Assembly (NCBI GenBank): GCA_963747555.1
Contig: CAVVFZ010000034.1
Location: 1-64,000, forward strand
Source: DUZB01 sp963747555
GTDB taxonomy: Bacteria; Desulfobacterota; DSM-4660; Desulfatiglandales; Desulfatiglandaceae
Reading direction: 5' to 3'
Length of the DNA: 64,000 bases
The notes under the pieces were generated by a model. It had not been told where the DNA came from. It worked only from the letters and a program-made list of their open reading frames with translations, and did no database searches. The position numbers and the translations under genes are program-made. Shown here piece by piece: positions 53,586 through 62,299 of this stretch; positions within the stretch are counted from its first letter, which is position 1; the number at the start of each line of letters is the position of its first letter.

Positions 53586-53623
53586 AAAAAAGCCCGTAGT
53601 TCAACCGGTGACCTACAGGCTTT
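53586..53623 (-). terminator. Rho-independent terminator of the HU-like gene
   Basis: On the minus strand AAAGCC-x-GTAG type arms (53618-53623 with 53589-53594, and 53613-53616 with 53596-53599, one mismatch between) form a long hairpin followed by a run of T residues (53591-53586). It lies 90 bases after the HU-like gene and before the DUF89 gene. Confidence 0.65.
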
Positions 53624-53711
53624 CTTCACTCTATACAAATGCTCGTCAAAAAACCAGCGGGCATGGACGACATGAACCACATTGCAGCCCTGATCCCGCC
53701 TTCTTCATCTC

Positions 53712-54062
53712 CTACTGCGCCATATCCTGAACTTTTTTCAGAGCACGAACCTTGACCACTCTGCGTGCCGGTTTCGCCGGGATATCCATTTCGACTTTTG
53801 TAAAAGGATTAATCCCCTTCCGCGCCTTCGTGGCCGGCCTCTTTCTCACTTCAAACTTCAAAAGCCCCGGCAGTGTGAATTGACCGGCAGCGCGATTCTT
53901 GAGATGACGCTCGATGATAATACCCAGCTCATCGAAAACAGAAGACACCTGCTTCTTATTCAACCCGGTGTTTTCCGCTATCTCCTTTAAAATCAGGGAT
54001 TTTGTCATTGGCTCCTTGATGCCGGTCATTTTTCTTTTTGCTTCTCCCGTTTTCTCTGCCAT
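53712..54062 (-). CDS. HU-family DNA-binding protein
   Basis: A 116-residue protein. The HU/IHF fold covers about 18-112: helices with MTKSLILKEIAENTGLNKKQV, then strands and the DNA-contact arm containing RKGINPFTKVEMDIPAK, with the GxNPxT-type Asn-Pro turn. It has an extra N-terminal Lys-rich stretch of about 17 residues that is absent from E. coli HU. It would bend or wrap DNA in the nucleoid. It is monocistronic, with its own terminator. Confidence 0.9.
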   Translation of the reverse strand: MAEKTGEAKRKMTGIKEPMTKSLILKEIAENTGLNKKQVSSVFDELGIIIERHLKNRAAGQFTLPGLLKFEVRKRPATKARKGINPFTKVEMDIPAKPARRVVKVRALKKVQDMAQ

Positions 54063-54180
54063 AGATAGCTCCTTTCATATGAACTTTGAAGATTGAAGTT
54101 TCTTTTCATTCACCAGGGGCCTCACACAAAAAACGCTGGAAATCCAGCACAAAACCCATTATTTAAAGACAGTTATTTTT

Positions 54181-54207
54181 TTTATAGCCCTTTGCTGCTA
54201 TTGTCAA
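54181..54207 (-). promoter_or_regulatory. Candidate promoter of the HU-like gene
   Basis: On the minus strand TTGACA (54207-54202) and TATAAA (54186-54181) are good hexamers, but their spacer is only 15 bp. The leader contains the perfect hairpin GCTGGA-AA-TCCAGC (54135-54148). Confidence 0.35.
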
Positions 54208-54247
54208 TATTTTTTCGGAACAGTACTCACTTTTTGGAGACGACGTC

Positions 54248-54571
54248 ATGAAATTTGCCGAACGACGAAAAACAAATCATTTTGCTATTTTCGGATTTTT
54301 GGCGCCTTTCCTGTCGGCCGGACTCCTTTGTCTTTTGCTTTTGGTTGCAGGAGAGACCCTCCTTTCTTCCCCACTCCTGCCGGTCTACCTCGTTGGGGTT
54401 CCTCTCATCCTCCTTGTGGGGGCTGTTTTTTCCATCAAATCAATTCCACGCATTGAGGAGATGGGAGAAAAAGACTATGCCTATGCCGGTCTGGTGCTCA
54501 ATCTCTTTTTTCTTTTCGTTTATGCGATTTCCCTCTTTTACTTTTTTTTCAACCCAAACATGGCCGCTTAG
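54248..54571 (+). CDS. Small three-TM membrane protein of unknown function
   Basis: A 107-residue protein with a basic N-terminus (MKFAERRKTNH), two closely spaced membrane helices (about 12-34 and 42-63) and a third (about 78-100, LVLNLFFLFVYAISLFYFFF). A short acidic loop (RIEEMGEKDYA) links the last two. GGAG lies upstream of the ATG. It points towards the mraZ promoter but is separated by a clear new promoter. I do not recognise the family; a role in the envelope is only a guess. Confidence 0.6.
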   Translation: MKFAERRKTNHFAIFGFLAPFLSAGLLCLLLLVAGETLLSSPLLPVYLVGVPLILLVGAVFSIKSIPRIEEMGEKDYAYAGLVLNLFFLFVYAISLFYFFFNPNMAA

Positions 54572-54673
54572 AGACCCTCTGCCCCAATCACATGCCTACA
54601 TATAGTGCCCCGCTTTTTCTTTGCCCTCACATGTTGATTCCAGCCTTATGCTGCTAAAAATGTTGTTTTTTTC

Positions 54674-54702
54674 TTGACACGAAGATAATTTTCTTTCATA
54701 GT
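54674..54702 (+). promoter_or_regulatory. mraZ (dcw cluster) promoter
   Basis: TTGACA (54674-54679), a 17-bp spacer and CATAGT (54697-54702) form a sigma-70 promoter just upstream of mraZ. The -10 box overlaps the first MraZ-type repeat, so binding there would block transcription. Confidence 0.7.
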
Positions 54703-54747
54703 GTCATAAAGTGCAATAAAGTGTAACAAAGTGGCACAAGGTACAAC
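54698..54747 (+). repeat. Five 10-bp direct repeats, MraZ-type operator
   Basis: Units starting at 54698, 54708, 54718, 54728 and 54738 read ATAGTG, AAAGTG, AAAGTG, AAAGTG and AAGGTA, each followed by four variable bases. The strict 10-bp period matches the direct-repeat operators to which ring-shaped MraZ binds. The last unit abuts the mraZ start codon. Confidence 0.75.
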
Positions 54748-55185
54748 ATGTTCAGAGGGCGTTCAAAACATATTCTTGACGAGAAAGGAAGGCTGGCCAT
54801 TCCCTCCAGGTTCAAAGAAGTGTTGACGGAATTAGGGAATGACACCCTCGTCGTTACAAGAAAAGGCGAGTGCCTGTGGGCTTTTCCATTAGATACCTGG
54901 GCGATCTTGGAAGAAAAAATCGCCGCGCTGCCGCTGTTTGACGAAACGGGCATTGCATTTTACAGGAGTTTTATTTCCTCCGCGGAAGAATGTTCATTGA
55001 AAAATGGAAGAATCACCATCTCCGCCAGATTACGGGAAGAAGCGGGGTTGAACAAAGAAGTTGTACTTGCCGGTCATCTGAAGAAATTCGAGATATGGGA
55101 CAAGGATAAGTGGGACGCGGAGTACGAGAGAGTCAGGAATATCTCTCTCGAATCCAGCCCGTCTCTTCAGGAACTTCGAATTTAA
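54748..55185 (+). CDS. mraZ: MraZ, transcriptional regulator of the dcw cluster
   Basis: A 145-residue protein of two AbrB-like SpoVT repeats (about 5-50 and 78-123). The repeat signature is present in LDEKGRLAIPSRFKEVL and again as LKNGRITISARLREEA. It forms a ring that binds direct repeats upstream of its own gene and represses the cluster. The operator repeats listed separately lie directly upstream. No Shine-Dalgarno is visible between the repeats and ATG 54748, which suggests a short leader or weak translation. Confidence 0.95.
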   Translation: MFRGRSKHILDEKGRLAIPSRFKEVLTELGNDTLVVTRKGECLWAFPLDTWAILEEKIAALPLFDETGIAFYRSFISSAEECSLKNGRITISARLREEAGLNKEVVLAGHLKKFEIWDKDKWDAEYERVRNISLESSPSLQELRI

Positions 55186-55394
55186 GCGATTTCCTTTCAT
55201 TTGGTTACCCGATTTATCCGAACGTGGAAACAGAATGCCAGACACAGCTGAAAATTGCAAGTTATTGCGACCGTTAAAGCCGTCAAAAAGCAGGCGACCA
55301 GGAAACCGATCGGGTTATTCAAACCAAGTTTCAAATTCAAACCGCATCGCTTCCTGGTGAACTATTGAAGATGTTTCCCGATTGGGAGGCCGAC

Positions 55395-56330
55395 TTGAAG
55401 TATCCTCATCAACCGGTACTCGTAGATGAAACGATTCAATATCTGATTCATTCCCCGAATGGCATATATGTAGACGGGACCGTCGGAAACGCGGGCCACA
55501 GCCAACGCATACTGGAACGTCTGAGTGAAGATGGCCGTCTCATTTGTCTGGACAGAGACCCTGATGCCATTCGGCTTTCGAGAAAAAGGCTGGCCCATCA
55601 AAAGAAGAATGTTGAAATGGTCCAGGCGAATTTTTCCGATCTGGGCAGTGTTCTTCATCAGAAAAACATACAGCATATCCATGGCGTACTGCTGGACCTG
55701 GGAATGTCATCCGGTCAGCTCGAAGATTCCGGGCGGGGATTCAGTTTTAACAGGGAGGAACCTCTCGACATGCGAATGGATCCTGATAGCGAACTTACCG
55801 CCTACCAGCTCGTAAATGAATACTCCCCAAAAGATCTTGAAGCCATTTTGAGAGACTACGGGCAGGAGAAACGGGCCAGGCAGATTGTCAAGGCAATCGT
55901 TGCTGAACGTGAAAAAAGACCTATTCAGAATTCCGCCCATCTTTCTGATCTCATCAGGCTCGCATACCCCCCATCTCAAAGATTCGGCCCCAGGCATCCA
56001 GCGACAAAAACCTTTCAGGCAATCAGGATCGCGGTCAACACGGAACTGAAGAACCTGGAGGTATTTTTAGACAGCATCCCCACACTCCTTACCCCTGGAG
56101 GGAGGCTTGTCGTCCTGTCGTACCATTCGCTCGAGGACCGGCGCGTGAAACAGGCCATGGTAAAATGGGAAAAAGCCTGTACGTGTCCTCCTGATTTTCC
56201 CTATTGCGTATGCAATAAGATCGCACTTTTCAGGAGACTGACAAAAAAGGGCGTCAAACCCGGTGTCGAGGAAACAGCAACAAACCCGAGAGCTCGCAGC
56301 GCGGTTCTAAGGGCTGCGGAAAGGATTTGA
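55395..56330 (+). CDS. rsmH: 16S rRNA (cytosine(1402)-N4)-methyltransferase RsmH
   Basis: A methyltransferase of about 311 residues. It has the S-adenosylmethionine motif YVDGTVGNAGHS (about 28-39) and the family strings GVLLDLGMSSGQLED and GRLVVLSYHSLEDRRVK. It methylates C1402 in the ribosomal P site. I chose TTG 55395, which has GGGAGG five bases upstream and gives the usual N-terminus LKYPHQPVL; starts ten codons earlier lack a ribosome site. A gap of about 210 bases separates it from mraZ, longer than usual and without an open frame. The ftsL ATG begins 3 bases after its stop. Confidence 0.9.
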   Translation: MKYPHQPVLVDETIQYLIHSPNGIYVDGTVGNAGHSQRILERLSEDGRLICLDRDPDAIRLSRKRLAHQKKNVEMVQANFSDLGSVLHQKNIQHIHGVLLDLGMSSGQLEDSGRGFSFNREEPLDMRMDPDSELTAYQLVNEYSPKDLEAILRDYGQEKRARQIVKAIVAEREKRPIQNSAHLSDLIRLAYPPSQRFGPRHPATKTFQAIRIAVNTELKNLEVFLDSIPTLLTPGGRLVVLSYHSLEDRRVKQAMVKWEKACTCPPDFPYCVCNKIALFRRLTKKGVKPGVEETATNPRARSAVLRAAERI

Positions 56331-56332
56331 CC

Positions 56333-56701
56333 ATGACAAGACCCGAAACAATCTCAAAAATGAAGGGCGCCCGAAACGCCTCTACCGGAATCAGAATCAG
56401 AAACACAAAATGCCGGGGGCAGAAGTTTCATCTCACACGGAAGCAGATTATTCTGACGATCCTTATGATCTTCCTGTTCATGGGCAGCAGCATTGGCTAT
56501 GTGTGGTCGAATTTTGAAAAAACCCAGATGGGCTACACACTCAGCGATCTAAAAAGAGAAGAGATGAGATTAGAGGCGAATAACAGCAAGTTGAGACTGG
56601 AACTGGCCTTTTTGAAATCTCCTCAAAATCTCGAACCGCGAGCCGTTAAAAAACTTGGATTACGGCAGCCATCCGCCAAGCAGATTATCACGTTGCCATG
56701 A
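56333..56701 (+). CDS. ftsL: Cell division protein FtsL
   Basis: A bitopic protein of about 122 residues: a basic cytoplasmic N-terminus of about 35 residues, one membrane helix (about 39-58, IILTILMIFLFMGSSIGYVW) and a periplasmic coiled coil (about 65-100) ending with the ERRAxKLGLRxP-type motif (EPRAVKKLGLRQPSAKQI). This layout and its position between rsmH and ftsI identify FtsL, which links FtsQB to FtsWI at the septum. AAGGA lies upstream of the ATG. Its stop overlaps the ftsI start by 4 bases. Confidence 0.85.
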   Translation: MTRPETISKMKGARNASTGIRIRNTKCRGQKFHLTRKQIILTILMIFLFMGSSIGYVWSNFEKTQMGYTLSDLKREEMRLEANNSKLRLELAFLKSPQNLEPRAVKKLGLRQPSAKQIITLP

Positions 56702-58665
56702 AGGTTAAGGAAAAAAAGTGGATCCGATTTCGCATTCATCTGGTGGCGGTATTTTTTATGACAGGCCTGGCCACCGTATTTGCCCGGGCCTATCAACTGC
56801 AGGTTCTGGAAAAGGATTACCTCAAGGATATTGCCGACAACGGCATTACAGGAATTACAAAACTGCCCCCGGAGCGGGGAATCATTTATGACAGGGACGG
56901 AAATGAACTCGCGCTGAGCATCCAGGTCGGTTCCATTTTTGCCAACCCCAAGTCGGTCAAAAACAGGGAGGAAACAGAAAGGCGATTGTCTGAAATCTTG
57001 AAGATGAAAAAACAGGAGATCCGAGAGATTTTGAATGACAAGCGTTCCTTCGTATGGATACAGCGGAGGATCCCCTCAACCCTGGCCTCTCGCGTAAAGG
57101 CCGCGGGTTTAGAGGGGATAGGCGTAACAACGGAAAGTAGACGTTACTACCCTGGAAAAGAAATTGCGGCACACCTCATCGGATTTTCCGGAACCGATAA
57201 CCAGGGCCTCGAAGGATTGGAACAGAAATATGACTCTTTTTTGAGAGGGCCGCAACAAGATCTGGTACGCATGCACGATGCCCGGGGAAGATCCTTCGAC
57301 ATGAAGACGCCCATACCCTCGGGACAAGCAATGCACAACCTGGTGCTGACCATTGACAAGGAGATTCAATATAAGGCGCAACAGGCCCTTGCCGCGGCCG
57401 TCAGGGATTCAGGCGCAAAATCAGGGCAGTGTCTTGTGGTCGATCCTGAAACCGGTGAAATTCTGGCCATGGCGGTGGTGCCGGAATTTAATCCCAATAT
57501 ATTTTCAAAATACGGAGCAGAATACTGGCGAAACCGTGCGGTAACCGACTGCTTTGAACCGGGGAGCACAATAAAGGCATTTCTTGTTTCCGCCTGTCTT
57601 GAAAAAGGCGTTGTAACCCCGAATACCATGTTTGATTGCGAAAATGGAAAATACGAAATCGGTGGAAAAATTGTCCACGATACCCATGAGTACGAGAAAT
57701 TGAGTGTGGCGGATATTGTAATTCATTCCAGCAATATCGGCGCGATTAAGCTGGGAGAAAAGCTGGGACATGAAGCCTTCGTTTCCTATTTAAGAAAATT
57801 CGGGTTCGGAGAAAAAACGGGCATTGATATTTCAGGGGAAAGAAGCGGATTTATCAGAGATTCAAAAGACTCAAAAAAGATCGGCAAAGCGACGCTCTGT
57901 TTCGGCCAGGGAATGACGACCACCTCCCTGCAGCTCGCCATGGCCATGGCCGCCATCGCTAATGGAGGAAAATTGATGCAACCTTATGTGGTCAAGAAAA
58001 TCATTGATGGAACGGGAAATACGGTCATGGAAAATACTCCGAAGGTGGTGCGAAGAGTGATTACGGAAAAAACGGCTCGAAAAGTGACAGCCATACTCGA
58101 AAACGTGACAAGCGCCGATGGCACCGCTCCAAAAGCCGCCATTTCGGGTTTCAGGGTAGCAGGAAAAACGGGGACATCGCAGAAGGTGGATGAAAAGACC
58201 AAAAGATATTCAAAGACGAAATATGTGGCAAGTTTCGTCGGTTTCGCGCCCGTGGAAAAACCCAGAGTGGTCCTGATGATTGCCATTGATGAGCCTCGAG
58301 GACTCTACTATGGAGGAATCGTCGCCGGTCCCGTGTTTAAAGAGGTGGGGCTCTGGACGCTGAACCATTTAGGGGTCAGTCCCGAAGCCGAATTGGCGAT
58401 GGTCGCGGACGTGAAGCCCGTGACACCCCGGAGGATAAGTGCCAAGGATACCAAAGAGACCGACTCTCCCCCTCCCACGTTGGCAAACAATCTCATGCCG
58501 GATTTCAAGGGGATGGGGATGAGAGAAGTCCTCAACCAGAGCAGGGAACTGGGATTGAAAGTGAGCCTAAAAGGATCCGGTCTGGCAGCAGAACAGGAGC
58601 CTCTGGCAGGGTCGGAAATCAATCAGACAAAAAATCTCATCGTACACTTTAAACCTCCTACATAA
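56698..58665 (+). CDS. ftsI: Division-specific peptidoglycan transpeptidase (FtsI/PBP3 type) with PASTA domain
   Basis: A 655-residue class B penicillin-binding protein. It has a membrane anchor (about 12-32), a dimerisation domain (about 55-210) and a transpeptidase domain with Ser290-x-x-Lys293 (PGSTIKAF), Ser344-Ser345-Asn346 and Lys490-Thr-Gly-Thr (AGKTGTSQ). A C-terminal PASTA domain (about 597-655; MPDFKGMGMREVLNQSRELG) follows a Pro-rich linker. It crosslinks septal peptidoglycan. PASTA domains are found on Gram-positive and delta-proteobacterial FtsI/SpoVD types, but not on the E. coli enzyme. Confidence 0.95.
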   Translation: MKVKEKKWIRFRIHLVAVFFMTGLATVFARAYQLQVLEKDYLKDIADNGITGITKLPPERGIIYDRDGNELALSIQVGSIFANPKSVKNREETERRLSEILKMKKQEIREILNDKRSFVWIQRRIPSTLASRVKAAGLEGIGVTTESRRYYPGKEIAAHLIGFSGTDNQGLEGLEQKYDSFLRGPQQDLVRMHDARGRSFDMKTPIPSGQAMHNLVLTIDKEIQYKAQQALAAAVRDSGAKSGQCLVVDPETGEILAMAVVPEFNPNIFSKYGAEYWRNRAVTDCFEPGSTIKAFLVSACLEKGVVTPNTMFDCENGKYEIGGKIVHDTHEYEKLSVADIVIHSSNIGAIKLGEKLGHEAFVSYLRKFGFGEKTGIDISGERSGFIRDSKDSKKIGKATLCFGQGMTTTSLQLAMAMAAIANGGKLMQPYVVKKIIDGTGNTVMENTPKVVRRVITEKTARKVTAILENVTSADGTAPKAAISGFRVAGKTGTSQKVDEKTKRYSKTKYVASFVGFAPVEKPRVVLMIAIDEPRGLYYGGIVAGPVFKEVGLWTLNHLGVSPEAELAMVADVKPVTPRRISAKDTKETDSPPPTLANNLMPDFKGMGMREVLNQSRELGLKVSLKGSGLAAEQEPLAGSEINQTKNLIVHFKPPT

Positions 58666-58752
58666 ATGCGCCAAAAAGATGTGAGACAGGGTAAAAATCG
58701 AACGGCATGCAGGGCAATCAGGGCAACTCCCGCTTACTGGAACAGGATCAAG

Positions 58753-60273
58753 GTGACAAAAAGAACGGTACAATTACGTGAACTCCTGGAAGGAATCCCA
58801 ACCTCCCATATAAGCGGAGACCTTTCCATGGACATTGCGGGTCTGGCCTATGATTCCCGCAAAGTAGAACCCGGTTTTCTTTTTGTAGCCCTGAGAGGCC
58901 ATCAGTTGGACGGAAGACATTTTATCCAGAATGCTGTCTCAAATGGGGCGGTCGCCGTCATTCACGAGGAGCTTGACAAAGAGGTTTCAGGGGAAGAGCC
59001 AAAACAAAATGCGGGGGCGGAGATAACCCGTATCCAGGTGGAAGACGCACGGGAGACCCTTTCAGAGCTGGCCGTCCGCTTCTACGATTATCCCTTTAGA
59101 GGAATCCCGCTTATAGGCGTTACGGGAACTAACGGAAAAACAACTACGAGTTACCTCCTGGAATCGATTCTCATCACGGCGGGAAAGAGCCCCGGAATTA
59201 TTGGCACCATTAATTACCGAAGTCCCGACAAAACATGGGAGGCGTCCGTCACCACACCCGAATCCCTGGATTTGATGCGGATCATGCAGGCCATGGCATC
59301 GGAAAAGGTGACCCATATCGTCATGGAGGTTAGCTCCCATGCGCTTCATCAGGGAAGGGTTCGAAAATGCCCGTTTCAAACCGCCATATTCACGAATCTT
59401 TCAAGGGACCACCTGGATTACCATGATTCGATGGACGCCTACTTTGCCATCAAAAGCCTCCTTTTCAAGGGACTGTCAAAGAACCCCGAGAATGATTCCG
59501 CAACGGCGGTCATCAACTGGGATGATCCAAGAGGAAAGGAACTGGCAAGCCTGACCGGCGTTCCCGTCCTGACCTATGGCCTGGGTAAAGGGTGCCAGGT
59601 AAGAGCGGTGGATATTCATACGTCCGACCGGGGTCTGACTGCACATCTGATCACTCCATCAGGGGATGTCCGGATCCAGTCCCGTTTGATCGGTGATTTC
59701 AACCTTTACAACATCCTGGCGGCCGCGGCCGGAGCGCTTTCAGTGGGAATCGAACTTGGCCACATCTCCTCGGGCATTGCCGACCTGCATGGTGTTCCCG
59801 GACGTCTGGAAAGAGTGGAAAACGAACATTCCCTATCCATTGTTGTCGATTATGCGCATACGCCGGATGCCCTCTCCAAGGCGTTGGATGCCCTTAGAAA
59901 GCTGACTGCCGGGCGGCTCATTACCGTGTTTGGATGCGGCGGAAACAGGGACAGGGGAAAGCGGTCGGAAATGGGCCTCGTGGCGGGCAGGAAAAGCGAT
60001 ATGGTTTTCATTACATCGGATAATCCCAGGGATGAAGACCCTCTCACCATAGCTCGACAGGTCGAAGAGGGCGTTTTAAAATCAGGCCTGGACCGCTATT
60101 TTCTCGATTTGGATCGCAAAAGTGCGATCCAAAAGGCGATTCAAACGGCGACCGGAAAGGATATGGTTCTCATTGCCGGCAAAGGCCACGAGTCCTATCA
60201 GGTCATTGCGGGCAAGAAAAGACATTTTGACGACAGGGAAACAGCTTCGGAGGCGGCTTCCCTGTTGCCGTGA
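58753..60273 (+). CDS. murE: UDP-MurNAc-tripeptide synthetase (meso-diaminopimelate adding)
   Basis: A Mur ligase of about 506 residues that adds the third amino acid to UDP-MurNAc-L-Ala-D-Glu. The ATP motif is GVTGTNGKTTT. The motif DNPR (TSDNPRDEDP) near residue 420 is the meso-diaminopimelate specificity signature, so the cell wall probably contains meso-DAP, as expected for a Gram-negative. GTG 58753 with AGGA five bases upstream is preferred; an ATG 29 codons earlier directly follows ftsI and would give an unusual basic extension. Confidence 0.95.
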   Translation: MTKRTVQLRELLEGIPTSHISGDLSMDIAGLAYDSRKVEPGFLFVALRGHQLDGRHFIQNAVSNGAVAVIHEELDKEVSGEEPKQNAGAEITRIQVEDARETLSELAVRFYDYPFRGIPLIGVTGTNGKTTTSYLLESILITAGKSPGIIGTINYRSPDKTWEASVTTPESLDLMRIMQAMASEKVTHIVMEVSSHALHQGRVRKCPFQTAIFTNLSRDHLDYHDSMDAYFAIKSLLFKGLSKNPENDSATAVINWDDPRGKELASLTGVPVLTYGLGKGCQVRAVDIHTSDRGLTAHLITPSGDVRIQSRLIGDFNLYNILAAAAGALSVGIELGHISSGIADLHGVPGRLERVENEHSLSIVVDYAHTPDALSKALDALRKLTAGRLITVFGCGGNRDRGKRSEMGLVAGRKSDMVFITSDNPRDEDPLTIARQVEEGVLKSGLDRYFLDLDRKSAIQKAIQTATGKDMVLIAGKGHESYQVIAGKKRHFDDRETASEAASLLP

Positions 60274-60294
60274 TAAGGAGAACAAAGGAAATCG

Positions 60295-61782
60295 ATGCCT
60301 GCTAAGTGGAACCAGATAACTGCCGGAGAAATAGCCAAAGCTACCGGAGCACTGCTTGTCAATGGAGAAAACAGCACTGTTTTCCATGGTCTCAGCACCG
60401 ATTCCAGGTCCATTCAGGGTGGGGATCTGTTTATTGCTCTCACAGGGGACCGGTTTGACGGACACAATTTTGTGGGAGATACCCTGAGAAACGGCGCGTC
60501 CGGGGCGATCGTTACAAGAAGCTTTTTTCAAACCAAAGGGGCCGAATATTTCAGATCAATCGCGAATAGGGTATTTTCTGAAGAGAAAATGCAAAGCCCC
60601 GGTCCGGCTGTTTTCGTTGTGGACGACACCTTGAAAGCCCTCGGTGATCTGGCGGCGTGGTGGCGCCGGCAACACCGTGCGAAGGTTGTGGCCATAACGG
60701 GAAGTTCCGGAAAGACCACAGCCAAAGAGATGACATCCTCCGTTCTTGAGATAAGCAACAGGATCTTAAAGACCCGAGGCAATTTCAATAATCTCATAGG
60801 GCTCCCCCTTACCCTGCTCGGTCTTGAAGAACAGCACGACAAAGTGGTGCTGGAAATGGGGATGAACAGACCCGGGGAGATTTCCCGCCTGACCGAAATA
60901 GCGGACCCGGATGTAGGTGTAATACTCAATGTGGGAATGGCGCACATGGAAGGGCTGGGTTCCCTCGAAGGGATTGCCGAGGCCAAGGCTGAGTTGATGG
61001 AAAGGATTCGCCCGGAGGCCTTCATGGTCCTGAACGGGGACGATGAACTCCTGATGAAAAAGGCCGATGCCGTCTCCCGGAAAAAAATGACTTTCGGCAT
61101 GGGCGAGAAAAACGATGTGCGAGCCTGCGGGATTGCATCCCATGGGCTGAAAGGGACCCGATTTCAGGTGGAATACGGCGAAAACGCCTGGCCGGTTGAG
61201 CTGAACATTCCCGGCCTCCACAATGTAATGAACGCATTGGCCGCCTTTGCCGTAGGAATCGCCCTCAGCGAGAAACCCGAAACGTTGACCGAAGGGCTCG
61301 CCCGGTATGAAGGGATGAAAGGCCGGTTCGGGATTGTGCAACTTCAAAGAAATATGGTCCTCGTTGACGACACCTACAATGCCAATCCATCTTCGCTAAA
61401 GGCCGCCATCGAAAGTGTCGGAACCTTGAGAACCAAAGGAGGCCGGCTCATCGTAGGGCTCGGCGATATGCTGGAACTGGGTGATGCCGCTGTCCAGGCG
61501 CACAGAAATGCGGGCGAACGGGTAGCCAGGGCCGGGGCGGTGCAGCTTTTTGCCCTGGGAGAACATGCCCGGGATATGGAGCAGGGTGCACTCGCGGCAG
61601 GGATGGCTCCGGGACGGGTGAAGGTCGTTCAAGACGTCAAAAAAATGGCTGAAAGCATTTTAGCAGAGCTGAAAGAAGGGGATCTTATTCTTCTCAAAGG
61701 GTCACGAAGAATGGGTCTTGAAAGGGTGTCCGAAGAGCTCAAAAAGCGGCACTCCTTGAAGAGCAGATCCGATGCGCTCTAA
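60295..61782 (+). CDS. murF: UDP-MurNAc-tripeptide:D-Ala-D-Ala ligase MurF
   Basis: A 495-residue Mur ligase that completes UDP-MurNAc-pentapeptide. The ATP-binding loop is AITGSSGKTTAKEM. The family strings NFNNLIGLPLTLL, EMGMNRPGEI and VDDTYNANPSSLKAAI are all present, and the C-terminal domain shows GLGDMLELGD. It starts 21 bases after murE with an AGGA ribosome site. Downstream the expected neighbour mraY is displaced by a small response regulator whose open frame begins within the last bases of murF. Confidence 0.95.
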   Translation: MPAKWNQITAGEIAKATGALLVNGENSTVFHGLSTDSRSIQGGDLFIALTGDRFDGHNFVGDTLRNGASGAIVTRSFFQTKGAEYFRSIANRVFSEEKMQSPGPAVFVVDDTLKALGDLAAWWRRQHRAKVVAITGSSGKTTAKEMTSSVLEISNRILKTRGNFNNLIGLPLTLLGLEEQHDKVVLEMGMNRPGEISRLTEIADPDVGVILNVGMAHMEGLGSLEGIAEAKAELMERIRPEAFMVLNGDDELLMKKADAVSRKKMTFGMGEKNDVRACGIASHGLKGTRFQVEYGENAWPVELNIPGLHNVMNALAAFAVGIALSEKPETLTEGLARYEGMKGRFGIVQLQRNMVLVDDTYNANPSSLKAAIESVGTLRTKGGRLIVGLGDMLELGDAAVQAHRNAGERVARAGAVQLFALGEHARDMEQGALAAGMAPGRVKVVQDVKKMAESILAELKEGDLILLKGSRRMGLERVSEELKKRHSLKSRSDAL

Positions 61783-61819
61783 ATCTTTACGAGTTGTTTC
61801 AAACGAAAAAGGGGAAACC

Positions 61820-62299
61820 ATGAGGGAAACAAAGAAGGTTCTTGTAGTTGATGATGAACAGGGCATCAGGATACTCCTTTTTGAAGTACTGTCCAGAAGA
61901 GGATTTCAGGTCAGTTTGGCAAGCGATGGCATGGAATCGCTTGCAAAAATGGAAAACGAACCCTTCGATCTTGTCGTAACGGACATTAATATGCCCAAAT
62001 TGGATGGGGTGGGCATGTTAAGAACCATGAAAGAAAAGGGTCGAAAAGAAAAGGTTATCGTCATCACCGGGAATGCATTCGACACGAGATTGCAAGACCC
62101 CGAGATGTACCGTGTGGAATCACACTTCTATAAACCCTTTGGCATGGAAGCTTTTTTAAGTACGGTGGATTCGCTCACCAGCATAAAAACATTTCTAAGG
62201 AAAAGCAGAGCCCCCATATCATGGGGCAGGGGAAATAGGATCACAACCAAATGCTGTTTAAGCTCATATACTTATTTCATATGGACGTGTCTTGGCTGA
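61820..62299 (+). CDS. Receiver-only response regulator inside the dcw cluster
   Basis: A protein of about 159 residues consisting of one CheY-like receiver (about 5-125) with Asp11/Asp12, phospho-acceptor Asp55 (VTDINMPK), Thr near 83 (VIVITGNA) and Lys105 (YKPFG), so all active-site residues are kept. After the receiver is a tail of about 30 residues that is basic and Cys-containing, with no known domain. ATG 61820 with AAGGGG upstream is chosen over an ATG inside murF. The end overlaps mraY by 49 bases in another frame, so the tail is constrained by, or read through into, the mraY start. No kinase gene is nearby. Co-expression with wall-synthesis genes suggests a signalling input there; this is inference. 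Confidence 0.8.
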   Translation: MRETKKVLVVDDEQGIRILLFEVLSRRGFQVSLASDGMESLAKMENEPFDLVVTDINMPKLDGVGMLRTMKEKGRKEKVIVITGNAFDTRLQDPEMYRVESHFYKPFGMEAFLSTVDSLTSIKTFLRKSRAPISWGRGNRITTKCCLSSYTYFIWTCLG

